Positions 23,818 through 32,430 of a stretch of DNA of 64,000 nt are shown here, piece after piece. Under the pieces are notes generated by a model. The model searched no databases. It was not told the DNA's origin and was given only the letters and a program-made list of their open reading frames with translations. Origin of the DNA: Actinomycetales bacterium. Its GTDB lineage: Bacteria; Actinomycetota; Actinomycetes; Actinomycetales; Dermatophilaceae. The DNA lies in NCBI GenBank assembly GCA_016710385.1, contig JADJVX010000011.1, forward strand, positions 1 through 64,000. Reading direction: 5' to 3'. The stretch's first letter is position 1, and the number at the start of each line of letters is the position of its first letter. Both the position numbers and the translations under genes were made by a program.

Positions 23818-25509
23818 ATGACTGAGAGTGGCCACCGCTCGGCACTCTTCGACCCCCGCGAGTGTCGTCGCACGCTCAGCGGGCGGGCGTCGAGCGCTGC
23901 TCATCTCGCGGCGGTCGCAGCGGGGGAGGTGTTCGATCACGCCCTCGTGACCACGCGCATCCGATGCTGCTATGGCACCTGGCGCAACACCCAGGCGCAA
24001 CCCCTATGGATCAGCCGCAACGACCTCATCGACCTCTTGGACGGCTGGTACTCAGCGGCTGCGCAGCCTTTCGAACGGGGGAACTTCACCGTCACGACCG
24101 ACGTCCGCACCATCTCGTCGCGTATCGCCGGGCTCCACTGGGTGTCCCGCGAAGCCAACCAGCACGCCGGCCGCGTGTTCGACAAGGCAACGCTGCATTT
24201 CGCTGGTGCGGAGGACACCACCACGGACAAGAGCCGTGGCAGCAGGGCGAAAATGTGGGAGGACCTTGGCGGGGACCACCCGTTGACATGTGACTTCCTG
24301 GACCTGTACGTCGGTTTCATCCTCCCGGTCTCCCAGGTCAACGGCCGGATCCGCGACTGGGTCCAGGACCTGCTCGCCGTCACCGCCCTGACGAAGTCGA
24401 TCCGGATGGCATACCGGGGCCGCTTCAAGGGGGCGGGTGGCCGGGCGATCAATGACGAGATCTTCCGGCACCTGCAATCGCCGGATGGGCTCGAGGCCTT
24501 GCTGGTCGATCCGGTTGGGTTCATCGATAGAGATCGGGTGGTCGAGCCATTCGTGGCGTCGGTGATGCAGCTGGCAGCCGCGTTGAGGCAGAAATGGGAC
24601 GACGAGTCACAGCGCGCAGCCGATCAGATCGAAGCGCGACTGGCCGCACTCGGGCTTGACTCCCTCGCCCCCGACCCACGCCGGCTCCTGTCGGCCGCCG
24701 TGCTGGCCAACATCCGGATGAAGTGGAGTGGGACCGGCACGATCCCGCTGGAGGGGTTGATCGACGACCCCATGGCACGTCGCATCGCTGAACGTCGCCT
24801 CGAAGCAGCGGGGTTGAGCCCGGTTCCCTTGGCGATCTCCGCGGCGCTCAAGGGTGCCCTCTTCGTCATCAATGCTGAACTCCCGGAGTTGGTGCGTGGA
24901 ACTGACGGCTCGCCAGAACAGACCGCCATCTCGGCTCAGGATCTCGCGCGCGTCGTTGGTGCGTGGGCAGATCAGGAGAGGGACCTGCCATCGCAGCGAC
25001 TGCCGACGAGTCCTGAGGCCCTACTTCGGGAAGAGCCGGTCTGGGCATTCGTCGGTGTCCCCTCCGACGCACGTGCCGATCGGCCCGATCCCACTGTGGT
25101 CCTGAACGATCAGCCGTTGCCCGTCACGCTCGTAGAAATCTTGCGCGCCCAGCTCGAGGCGCGGTCCGATGACCCCGCGGCGTCGGTCATCCGTGCCGCG
25201 CTGGCGATGGCAGTGCGCCAGGCGAAAGGCAAGCACGCGGCATACGACGCCTTGTTGGCGGCCGCGCTGGCCGACGAAAGGGCGGCGTTGCGCGACCGTC
25301 GAGTCCAGGCCGAGTCCGCCGACGACCGGGTCCTGCTGGCCCAGGTCGATGCGGCTGATGGGGCGCTGACCGCACAAGCTGTGGGTCGGACGCTCAAGCA
25401 GGCCGCCAAGGAGTCCCTGGACAACGAGGCGGAGATGCAGGCTCGCGCGCTAGACCCATGGACCCTCCGCGCACAGCGAACCGATGGACAGGCGAAGAAG
25501 AATGACTGA
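23818..25509 (+). CDS. Unknown protein between the TPR and CHAT genes (563 residues)
   Basis: The gene begins 36 bases after the TPR gene and overlaps the next gene by eight bases, so it belongs to the same operon. The product is mostly helical, with a long first domain (CCYGTWRNTQAQPLWISRND, LDLYVGFILPVSQVNGRIRD), a helical middle and a C-terminal alanine-rich coiled segment (KGKHAAYDALLAAALADERA). No ATP-binding, protease or nuclease motif is visible. Large unrecognised proteins in TPR/CHAT operons are often adaptors or CHAT substrates; I cannot tell which would apply. Family not recognised. Confidence 0.65.
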   Translation: MTESGHRSALFDPRECRRTLSGRASSAAHLAAVAAGEVFDHALVTTRIRCCYGTWRNTQAQPLWISRNDLIDLLDGWYSAAAQPFERGNFTVTTDVRTISSRIAGLHWVSREANQHAGRVFDKATLHFAGAEDTTTDKSRGSRAKMWEDLGGDHPLTCDFLDLYVGFILPVSQVNGRIRDWVQDLLAVTALTKSIRMAYRGRFKGAGGRAINDEIFRHLQSPDGLEALLVDPVGFIDRDRVVEPFVASVMQLAAALRQKWDDESQRAADQIEARLAALGLDSLAPDPRRLLSAAVLANIRMKWSGTGTIPLEGLIDDPMARRIAERRLEAAGLSPVPLAISAALKGALFVINAELPELVRGTDGSPEQTAISAQDLARVVGAWADQERDLPSQRLPTSPEALLREEPVWAFVGVPSDARADRPDPTVVLNDQPLPVTLVEILRAQLEARSDDPAASVIRAALAMAVRQAKGKHAAYDALLAAALADERAALRDRRVQAESADDRVLLAQVDAADGALTAQAVGRTLKQAAKESLDNEAEMQARALDPWTLRAQRTDGQAKKND

Positions 25510-26929
25510 ACTCCCCACCCACACCGGCTGGTTCTGGTGCCGGGACCGTGTCGCGACCCCCGGAATTGTCGAGATCCCCATGCCCTACGGGGGTCGGTGG
25601 TGGGCAGACGTCCTCGCGCCCCGGGTGTGCGTCGCCTTCCACGCCCCGTCCATGAGCGCTCTCGCAGGCCTGGCTGCGCTCTTCGGCAAGGCCTGGCGCG
25701 ACACCGTCATCGAGGATGCGCCCCTGCCGGCGGACAGCGTGGCGGAGGGCTGGGCGCCGGCGCCTGTACCGGAAGGATGGGCGCGACTGGTCGTCGCGCG
25801 GGGAGTTCGGCGGTGGATGCCCTATCCCGTGGACGAGCGCGTCCTGCCTATCGACGAAGCGATCGGTTGGCACCTGGCGGGACATCCCGAGATGGCCGCC
25901 TTGGCGTTGGCGCCGGTAGCCAACGTGTTGGTCGACCTGATCGCCGCACAACAGGGCGGGATGTTGCCGCAATCTGCATGCCTGGACGTAGAGTTCGCCG
26001 TGACGATCGCCAAAGATGTTCTAGCAGAATCAAATCCGGATCGGTTGGACATCGAGGCAGCTCAAGACAGCGGACCGGCCGAACCATCGCTCTCGGACGA
26101 GGACCTTTCGGCCGTGCTGGCGGACTGGGCTGGTCGGCTCTTCGCGCTCGAACCGGTGGGAGCCCTCGCGCTGCGTCCCGAGGATTCCGAGCCAAACCGT
26201 GAACTCATCGACTTGCGCAGTGTGGCCGCGCGCATCCTCGCCTGGCGTGGCCCCGAACACCGCGAACTGCGCGCTGTCGCCGTGCCCAACGGCATACGGG
26301 TCGACTCCTTTCTTGCCGAGGACGTCGAACCCTCCGACTGGGAGGTCACCCAGCTGCGCGTGTATGCCGCTCGGCGGGACACGGGGGAGGTCCTTGGCTC
26401 TGCGCCCTTGGTAGCCAACGGAGACGCCACCTCGACGGGTCTGGTGTCGGCGCACATCACCCTCGACCCGAGCGCAGACCTCGAGAGCATTGTCGTCGGC
26501 ATCGGTCAGGACGACATTCCTGCACGGCCACGACTGGATCCGGCCGGTCAGACTCTGCTCGATGTCGACCGGCGCATTCTCGGGGCGTGGGCCAGCCATC
26601 GCCTTGACCAGGTGGGCCGCGGCGAGTCCTCCGAACAGTCCGAGCACGGTGAGCTCGCAGAATCGGCCGTCGGTCGGTCGCCAGCCGCTGACCACTTGCT
26701 CGATGCGCAAACACTGCTGGACTTCCCAGCGTCCAGCGATGGCGTCGGGCGCGGCGAGATCGACGTGCTTCGCGAGGTCGCTGGACGCCGTATTGCGTTG
26801 GCGCAGCACCTGTTCGGAGAAGACGCCAGCAAGGCCACGGCGCACCACGCACCCGTCGACCGGCCGCTGCTTGCCGAGATCGTCCCCGGCCTGCCGGGGC
26901 TCGCCTCCTTCCCGTCGTTCCGGCGGTGA
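25502..26929 (+). CDS. Unknown protein preceding the CHAT protease (475 residues)
   Basis: ATG 25502 lies inside the end of the preceding gene and the stop overlaps the GTG start of the CHAT gene, so all three are translationally coupled. The N-terminus (HTGWFWCRDR, PYGGRWWADVLAP) is rich in aromatic residues and strands; the middle is acidic and helical; the C-terminal third has strands (TSTGLVSAHITLDPS) followed by a disordered stretch rich in E and S. No catalytic motif is visible. Because it is encoded directly before the protease, it is a good candidate for the protease's partner, inhibitor or cleaved substrate. Confidence 0.6.
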   Translation: MTELPTHTGWFWCRDRVATPGIVEIPMPYGGRWWADVLAPRVCVAFHAPSMSALAGLAALFGKAWRDTVIEDAPLPADSVAEGWAPAPVPEGWARLVVARGVRRWMPYPVDERVLPIDEAIGWHLAGHPEMAALALAPVANVLVDLIAAQQGGMLPQSACLDVEFAVTIAKDVLAESNPDRLDIEAAQDSGPAEPSLSDEDLSAVLADWAGRLFALEPVGALALRPEDSEPNRELIDLRSVAARILAWRGPEHRELRAVAVPNGIRVDSFLAEDVEPSDWEVTQLRVYAARRDTGEVLGSAPLVANGDATSTGLVSAHITLDPSADLESIVVGIGQDDIPARPRLDPAGQTLLDVDRRILGAWASHRLDQVGRGESSEQSEHGELAESAVGRSPAADHLLDAQTLLDFPASSDGVGRGEIDVLREVAGRRIALAQHLFGEDASKATAHHAPVDRPLLAEIVPGLPGLASFPSFRR

Positions 26930-28287
26930 GCCCGCTCCGCATGTCGCAGCGACGGGTGCCGGGCTGGTGGCCAGTGGACGAACTGCAGATCGTGGTGAGG
27001 GCGGTCGATGCCGGCGACACCTACCTCACCTTCCGACCCCTGGTGCCTGACGCCCAGGTGATCCCCCATCGAGTGCGAGCTGCGGATCTGACACCCTTGC
27101 TCGCCAAACTGGCTGAGGCACTGCCGGATCCGATCCCCGGTGAGGTGAGCGGCTCGAAACACATCAAGCGAGCGCTCGACGGAGCGCTCACCTCTGTCAC
27201 GCGCGAGCGCGAGCTGAGTGAGGCCCTTGGCCGGCTCGTCATCCCCCCGGCGATCTGGCAACTCCTCGCGGGTGCAGAACTCCCGGTCCGCCTGCGGATC
27301 ACTCCCTCAGCCCGGCTCGCCACCCTTCCCTGGGAGTTGCTGACGCTCCCTAGAGGCGAGCGGTTGCTCAAGCTCGCGACCCTGGCGTTCGAGCTCCCCC
27401 CGACGATCCACTACCGACGCCCCCGCCGCCCGGACTACGGCTGTATCGACCCAACCCTCGCGCCGTTGCGGACCATCGATCCCGAAGCCCCGCTCCATAC
27501 GCCATTCCTCCGGGCGATGACCGTTGCGGGCCGGAACCTGGTCAAGCAGCGCTTGGGGACCCACCCTCCGCGGGTCATCGACCTCCCGCGAATCGTCACC
27601 CGCGAAGATCTCGGATCAGCGCTGAGAGCTCACCCCCCTCGGTGGCTCTACTTCGGTCATGTGTCCATCCCCGAGCCCGGAATGCCCGGAGCGGCCGGGC
27701 TCCACCTGTCCGACCCAGGTGTCGGTGGGGTGCCCCCTTTTGGTGGTTCGGGTCGGCTGTACCCCCTGGGACACCGTGCATTGACGGTGGTCGACCTGCT
27801 CGTCGGCACTCGGGAGGAGTCGTGGTTCACACACGAACGCCCACCGGCAGCCCTCGGGCTCGCTGGTGTCGACATCTGGCCGATGCCGCCGCGGGTGGCC
27901 CTCATCGCGTGCAACTCGGGCGCCGATCACACGGCGACCGAGCCGTTGGGGTTGGTGGCAGCGACCCAGCTACTCGGGGCCGAAATCGTGACGGCCACCC
28001 GATGGTCGCTGCCGACTGACGCTGCGTTCAGTGCGCTGCGCGAGTACCATGCCCGGTTGCCGGTGACCGAGTTGGTCTTGGCGGTCGACGCGGCCCATGA
28101 GTCGGCGGATCCGGTTGCCGGCATTCGGGACTGGCAGTTGGGGCAGCTCGCGGCCTGGGAGGCCAGCGGGGATCTCGGCGTTGCCCCGCTGTTGTTCGCC
28201 GCGCTCACCACCCACCACGCGCCAGCGCGTGAAGCTGACGGTCGCGCCGCAGATTGGCCCCCCTTCGCGGATGAAGGGCCATCCTGA
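26926..28287 (+). CDS. CHAT-domain (caspase-like) protease
   Basis: The 453-residue protein ends in a CHAT domain (from about 120). The family landmarks are in order: LRITPSARLATLPWELL (about 125-141), a catalytic-histidine strand WLYFGHVS (H245), and a catalytic-cysteine strand RVALIACNSG (C329). The spacing of about 85 residues between His and Cys matches clan CD peptidases. The N-terminal 100 residues are a separate small domain. CHAT proteases are activated by partners and cleave specific proteins, sometimes killing the cell. It is the last gene of the TPR operon. GTG 26926 overlaps the previous stop; ATG 26941 is an alternative start. Confidence 0.8.
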   Translation: MSPLRMSQRRVPGWWPVDELQIVVRAVDAGDTYLTFRPLVPDAQVIPHRVRAADLTPLLAKLAEALPDPIPGEVSGSKHIKRALDGALTSVTRERELSEALGRLVIPPAIWQLLAGAELPVRLRITPSARLATLPWELLTLPRGERLLKLATLAFELPPTIHYRRPRRPDYGCIDPTLAPLRTIDPEAPLHTPFLRAMTVAGRNLVKQRLGTHPPRVIDLPRIVTREDLGSALRAHPPRWLYFGHVSIPEPGMPGAAGLHLSDPGVGGVPPFGGSGRLYPLGHRALTVVDLLVGTREESWFTHERPPAALGLAGVDIWPMPPRVALIACNSGADHTATEPLGLVAATQLLGAEIVTATRWSLPTDAAFSALREYHARLPVTELVLAVDAAHESADPVAGIRDWQLGQLAAWEASGDLGVAPLLFAALTTHHAPAREADGRAADWPPFADEGPS

Positions 28288-28357
28288 GGGTGCCGGTGCG
28301 CTCGACGCGGGGACGCAGCACACTGTCGACCCCACTCGACCGCACTACGGTGAGCGA

Positions 28358-29059
28358 GTGAGTAGCACCGACCCCACGGGCTCCCCAGCGGTCGGGGTCG
28401 GCCCGTATGCCGGTCCGCCGCTATCCGGCGACCACTGGGATCCGCAGCTGCTCGCCGAGGGCGACCGGCGCAATGTCATCGACCGCTACCGGTATTGGCG
28501 GCACGAGGCGATCGTCTCCGACCTCGACACCCGCCGGCACCCTTTCCACGTCGCTGTCGAGAACTGGGGCCACGACTTCAACATCGGCTCGGTCATCCGC
28601 ACCGCCAACGCCTTCAACGCGGCCGCTTTCCACATCGTCGGCCGCCGCCGCTGGAACCGGCGCGGCGCGATGGTGACCGACCGCTACCAACACGAGCACC
28701 ACCACCCTGACGCCGCGGCGCTGGCGGCCTGGGCGGCAGCTGCGGACGGCATACCGATCATCGGGATCGACAACGTGCCCGGCTCGCAGCCGATCGAGAC
28801 CTACGACCTGCCGCGCTCGTGCGTGCTCGTCTTCGGGCAGGAGGGCCCCGGCCTGACCCCGGCACTGCAAGAGGTATGCCGTGCGGTGCTGCACATCGAG
28901 CAGTTCGGGTCCACACGCTCGATCAATGCCGGGGCGGCCGCAGCCGTCGCCATGCACGCCTGGGTGCGCCGGCACGTCTTCGACCAGCGACCTGACGCGA
29001 CCTGCGACCCTGACGCGACCAGCTACTCGTTGAACATGTCGAAGTTCAGGATGACGTGA
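28358..29059 (+). CDS. SpoU/TrmH-family RNA 2'-O-methyltransferase
   Basis: The start is GTG 28358; upstream codons in this frame do not look coding. The 233-residue product has the SPOUT family motifs: motif 1 NIGSVIRTANAFNAAAFHIVG (the first part, about 78-92, holds the Asn and Arg), motif 2 LVFGQEGPGL (about 160-169) and motif 3 IEQFGSTRSINAGAAAAVAMH (the S-x-N core). Members transfer a methyl group from S-adenosylmethionine to a ribose in tRNA or rRNA; the target here is not known. The gene marks the return from the defence island to core genome. The last 37 bases overlap the end of the opposite-strand lipoprotein gene. Confidence 0.9.
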   Translation: MSSTDPTGSPAVGVGPYAGPPLSGDHWDPQLLAEGDRRNVIDRYRYWRHEAIVSDLDTRRHPFHVAVENWGHDFNIGSVIRTANAFNAAAFHIVGRRRWNRRGAMVTDRYQHEHHHPDAAALAAWAAAADGIPIIGIDNVPGSQPIETYDLPRSCVLVFGQEGPGLTPALQEVCRAVLHIEQFGSTRSINAGAAAAVAMHAWVRRHVFDQRPDATCDPDATSYSLNMSKFRMT

Positions 29060-30086
29060 CCGTCACCGTCCTGCATCGTGACCTGTTGGTTGACTCGTTG
29101 GCCACGCGGGATCGTCACGTTGATCTGTCGGCTGCCGTGGGAGTTGGTCGTGCCGCACTTGGTGCCCTCGTAGTAGCGGGCCGTGCCGCTCACCGCGATC
29201 TCCCCGGTGACCTCGTTGACCGAGGCGTTGAGGTCGAGGTAGCCCTGCACCTCGTCGCCGACGCAGTCCCCCACTTGAAGGCGGACGACGTCCCGGCCGC
29301 GACCTGCACGCTGCCGGAGATCTTGCCGTGCTTGTCCTCGTCTGAGGCGACGAGTTCGTCGTCGTTGAGGTCGAAGGTGCCCTCGATCCGCAGGGTCCGC
29401 TTGGGGTAAGTGATCGGCACCGGCTTGGGGGCTGGTTGGACCACGGTGAGACTGCGCATCGGGGCTCCACTGAGGACGAACTCGATCTTGCTTGTCGTCG
29501 CGTTGAACGGCACCCCGTTGGTGCCGGTGTTGAGCGTCACGAGGAACTCACTGGGGTTGCTCAAGTGAGTGGACACGTCGACGCGGCCGCTCGCCGACAC
29601 GGCATACGCCTTGACCACGCTGGTGGAGAGGTTGTAGCCCGCGATCTCGACGGCGGGGCGACGCTCGGGCGCGAGGTTGAGGTCGACGACATTGGGGGTG
29701 GGGTTGCAGAAGACCGGCGTCACCGGCACGGTCTCGCCGGTGATCTTCGCGCGCAACCGACGCAGCATGGTCAGCGTCCGGTCGCCGAGGAAGTCGGTGT
29801 AGCAGCGGGCCTCGATGCCGGCATCGGAGAGGGCGCGGGCGGCGATATTCGACACCTCATTGGCCAGCGTCGACTGGCCGGCAGCAATGAGGTCGGTCTT
29901 GGTCTTCTCCAGCACCTCGCGCCACATCGAGGACTGCTGTTCCAGCTGCTGAATCGCCGTGTTGAGCGTGTCCAGTCCGGTGTCCCGCGTGTTGACGATC
30001 TCCTGCTTGAGGCCACAGCCGGTCAACGAGGCTGCGAGGGTGAGGCCGGCCAGCAGAGCGGCGAGGCGGGGCGAGCGTGCAGTCAT
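29023..30086 (-). pseudogene. Lipoprotein gene broken by a one-base frameshift
   Basis: The N-terminal reading (30086 down to about 29300) has a good ribosome binding site (AAGGAGG), a signal peptide and a lipobox, LAASLTGC, so the product would be anchored outside the membrane by a lipid. A helical segment and then beta-rich repeats follow. At about 29300 the sensible sequence switches frame: VAAG continues as DVVRLQVGDCVGDEVQGYLD in the reading that ends at 29023. Adding one G to the short run there restores a protein of about 354 residues. It may be a recent mutation or a sequencing error. Function unknown; both halves have coding-type composition. Confidence 0.6.
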
Positions 30087-30265
30087 GGCGCCTCCTTCGG
30101 ATGCCTCCGGGCGGGGGAGAGCCCGGTATGCCGTTCAGGAGCGCCGCTGTGCCTGGCGTGATACTTCGCCGGCGGCCCTTTCACCACGGGTATGCCGTGG
30201 GGCTGAGCGACGCCCCGGTGGGCGGTCCGCTCTCTAAAGAAGGCTTTGTGAGATTACGATTCCCC

Positions 30266-30294
30266 TTGAGTCCGAACACGTGTCGTAGTACACT
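30266..30294 (+). promoter_or_regulatory. Promoter giving a probable leaderless transcript
   Basis: TTGAGT (30266-30271) and TACACT (30289-30294) are separated by 17 bases. The ATG of the DUF222/HNH gene begins six bases after the -10 box, so transcription would begin at or next to the start codon. No ribosome binding site precedes that ATG, which agrees with a leaderless message. Confidence 0.55.
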
Positions 30295-30300
30295 CGTGCT

Positions 30301-32067
30301 ATGACGATCACTTCGTTGGACTCGCAGCCAGGCGGCGGTATGCCGTCCGGTGCGGTGTCGCGGGGTGGGTCGCCTTCGCGTGGGTCGGCTGTGGTGGTGG
30401 GGGTGTCGACGGGGGTGGTGCATGCACTGGTGGACCAGGTGCATGCCCGGTTGGCTGACCCGGCTGCTGCCGTGGTTGTGGGTGCTGCGGATGTTGGTGA
30501 GGTGGAGCGGATCGCTCGCCGGGTGGAAGCCCTGCGGTTGGCGTTGGTGGCTCGGGCTCACCGGCAGCAGGTGCATCGCCGGACCGGGCATTCCTCAACC
30601 TCCGCGTGGGTCGCGTCAGCGACCCGTAGTGGTGGGGCTGATGCGGCGCGGAAGGTGCAGTTGGCCACCGCTCTGGATGGTGAGGGGTTGGCGGTGACCC
30701 GGGCCGCGTTCGATGCCGGTGACGTCTCTGGCCGGTGTGTGGGGATCATCGCCTCGACGATGGACAAACTCCCGGAGACGTTGACTGACGTTGAGCGGGC
30801 CAAGGTCGAAACCTCCCTGGTCCAGAAGGCGCAGCAGTTGAACCCGGGCCGGTTCTATCGGGCGGCGAAGTTCGCCCTCGCTGCTGCGGAACGCTCTGCC
30901 GCTGAGGTGGCTGAGCATGTCGAAGCCCAACTGGTGGATCAGGAGTGCCGGGCGTACCGGTTGGCGACGGTCACCATGCAAGACCTGGGGGATGGGACCA
31001 CGCGACTGCAGGCATTGTTGCCGACGTTCACTGCGCGGATGCTGGGCAAGGTGTTGCAGTCGATGACCGCACCCCGGCGTGATCACCTCCGCCAAGCCGC
31101 CGAAGCCGCATTAGCTGACGGTCAGACTGCTGCCGGTGACTTGGGCGACGGGTCGGTCGCGGCCGACCTACACGCCTCCACCCGCCAGGCCCCTGGCGCC
31201 GCCTTCGGCCTCGGCACGCCCACTGACTCGGCTGAGGCCACTGGAGCGGCCGGGCAGACGGCCGTTGGTGTCGGGGCGGGTCAGGGGGTGGGTCGGAATG
31301 CCGATTGGGCCGACATCGACTGGGCTCACCGCCGCGGACGTGCCTTGACCGAGTTGATCGAACACCTCGACACCGAACGACTCACCGGCAAAGTCGCCGC
31401 CACCGTCATCGTCACGATGACCCTCGAACAAGCCGTCGGCGCTGCACAGGCGGCACTGGTGCAGCAATCGGTCCGCCAGAGCACCGGGACGCTGCTGGAG
31501 ATGACCCCCAGTGCCGGTGCCGCCAGCACCGACACCGGCACGTTGATCTCGGCCAGTGCCGCCCGGCGGATCGCCTGCCAAGCCGGGATCCTCCCCGCAG
31601 TTCTCGGTGGACCCGGGCAGGTCCTCGACCTCGGCCGACATCACCGGTTCTTCAGCGACCCGCAACGCACCGCCCTCGCCCTGATCTATGACACGTGCGC
31701 CGCGCAGGGGTGTGACCGGCCGTTCGCGTGGTCAGAGTTGCACCACCAGCAGCCCTGGTCGAAAGGCGGGCCCACCGACCTTGACCTCGCGATACCCCTG
31801 TGTGGCTACCACCACCGGCTGATCCACAACCCCCGCCACCGACACCACACCACCATCGATAGCGCCGACAACCCGGGCGCGAAGACCGTCCACTTCCACG
31901 AAGCGGTGACCGGCGCCCTGAGCGAGCCACCAGGTTCAGACGGGCCTTGGCTCCGGACTCGACTCACACCTGAGCACGACAGTCGTGCGCAGGGTCACAT
32001 CACGTCGGTGTCGCCGGTCACCGTCACGACCGAGGTGTCGCCCAGCGACCCAGGGTCGGGGTGGTAA
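30301..32067 (+). CDS. DUF222 and HNH-endonuclease domain protein
   Basis: The 588-residue protein belongs to the actinobacterial DUF222/HNH (13E12-repeat-like) group. The helical DUF222 region covers about 40-300 (LVDQVHARLADPAAAVVV, VERIARRVEALRLALVARA). After a low-complexity gly/ala-rich section comes the HNH nuclease motif from about 465: C-x4-C-D, then SELHHQQPWSKGGPTDL and LCGYHHRLIHN, giving the His-His/Asn metal site and zinc-type cysteines. These genes are multicopy in actinomycetes and may be mobile-element-like; their biological role is unsettled. The last 25 or so residues overlap a possible small gene on the other strand. Confidence 0.85.
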   Translation: MTITSLDSQPGGGMPSGAVSRGGSPSRGSAVVVGVSTGVVHALVDQVHARLADPAAAVVVGAADVGEVERIARRVEALRLALVARAHRQQVHRRTGHSSTSAWVASATRSGGADAARKVQLATALDGEGLAVTRAAFDAGDVSGRCVGIIASTMDKLPETLTDVERAKVETSLVQKAQQLNPGRFYRAAKFALAAAERSAAEVAEHVEAQLVDQECRAYRLATVTMQDLGDGTTRLQALLPTFTARMLGKVLQSMTAPRRDHLRQAAEAALADGQTAAGDLGDGSVAADLHASTRQAPGAAFGLGTPTDSAEATGAAGQTAVGVGAGQGVGRNADWADIDWAHRRGRALTELIEHLDTERLTGKVAATVIVTMTLEQAVGAAQAALVQQSVRQSTGTLLEMTPSAGAASTDTGTLISASAARRIACQAGILPAVLGGPGQVLDLGRHHRFFSDPQRTALALIYDTCAAQGCDRPFAWSELHHQQPWSKGGPTDLDLAIPLCGYHHRLIHNPRHRHHTTIDSADNPGAKTVHFHEAVTGALSEPPGSDGPWLRTRLTPEHDSRAQGHITSVSPVTVTTEVSPSDPGSGW

Positions 32068-32127
32068 GTCGGTGCGCTCGATGCGCGAGCCGATGACCAG
32101 CAGGATGATGCCGAGTCCGATGTACAT
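31995..32127 (-). pseudogene. Small membrane protein gene, possibly frameshifted
   Basis: The ATG at 32127 begins MYIGLGIILLVIG, a typical short membrane-anchor start, preceded by AAGGAGCGCC. The open frame soon becomes arginine-rich and unlike protein. If one base is removed from the TTAC near 32070, the reading continues DYHPDPGSLGDTSVVTVTGDTDVM and stops at 31995, which looks more natural (about 43 residues). Antisense overlap with the HNH gene's 3' end makes this uncertain. Confidence 0.3.
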
Positions 32128-32233
32128 GGCGCTCCTTCGTGCGGCAGGTGGTTCCGGTGACGTGCCCCGGTTCGGGTGAGTTCATGCATTCCCCGGCTCG
32201 GATGCGCGTCAGACAGACGGCCCACAACGTGGT

Positions 32234-32272
32234 CCCATGGGCCCGTCCGGCGCCGGCCGGACGGGTCATGGG
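32234..32272. terminator. Strong hairpin before fbaA
   Basis: CCCGTCCGGC (32242-32251) pairs with GCCGGACGGG (32256-32265), and the flanks CCCATG/CATGGG extend the stem. It lies in the 363-base gap between the HNH gene and fbaA. No other gene is seen here apart from the small leftward candidate at 31995-32127. Confidence 0.5.
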
Positions 32273-32430
32273 AAGCCCTCGGAAGTCCTCGGGAAGGCTC
32301 CCCGCGTGAACCTGCGGTGAACGGCATACCAAGTCCTGGACCGGACTTCGGACCCTGGCGCGACCCCCCGGCTGAAGTGAAAGGATGGTCACTGAACGAA
32401 CCGACCGCTGACGCAAGGAGAGCGCCACTC

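Noticed and set aside
10274..28287. Prophage or integrated plasmid
   Set aside because: No integrase, portal, capsid or terminase-like genes, no flanking tRNA or attachment-site pair seen; the HerA-type ATPase alone is not enough.
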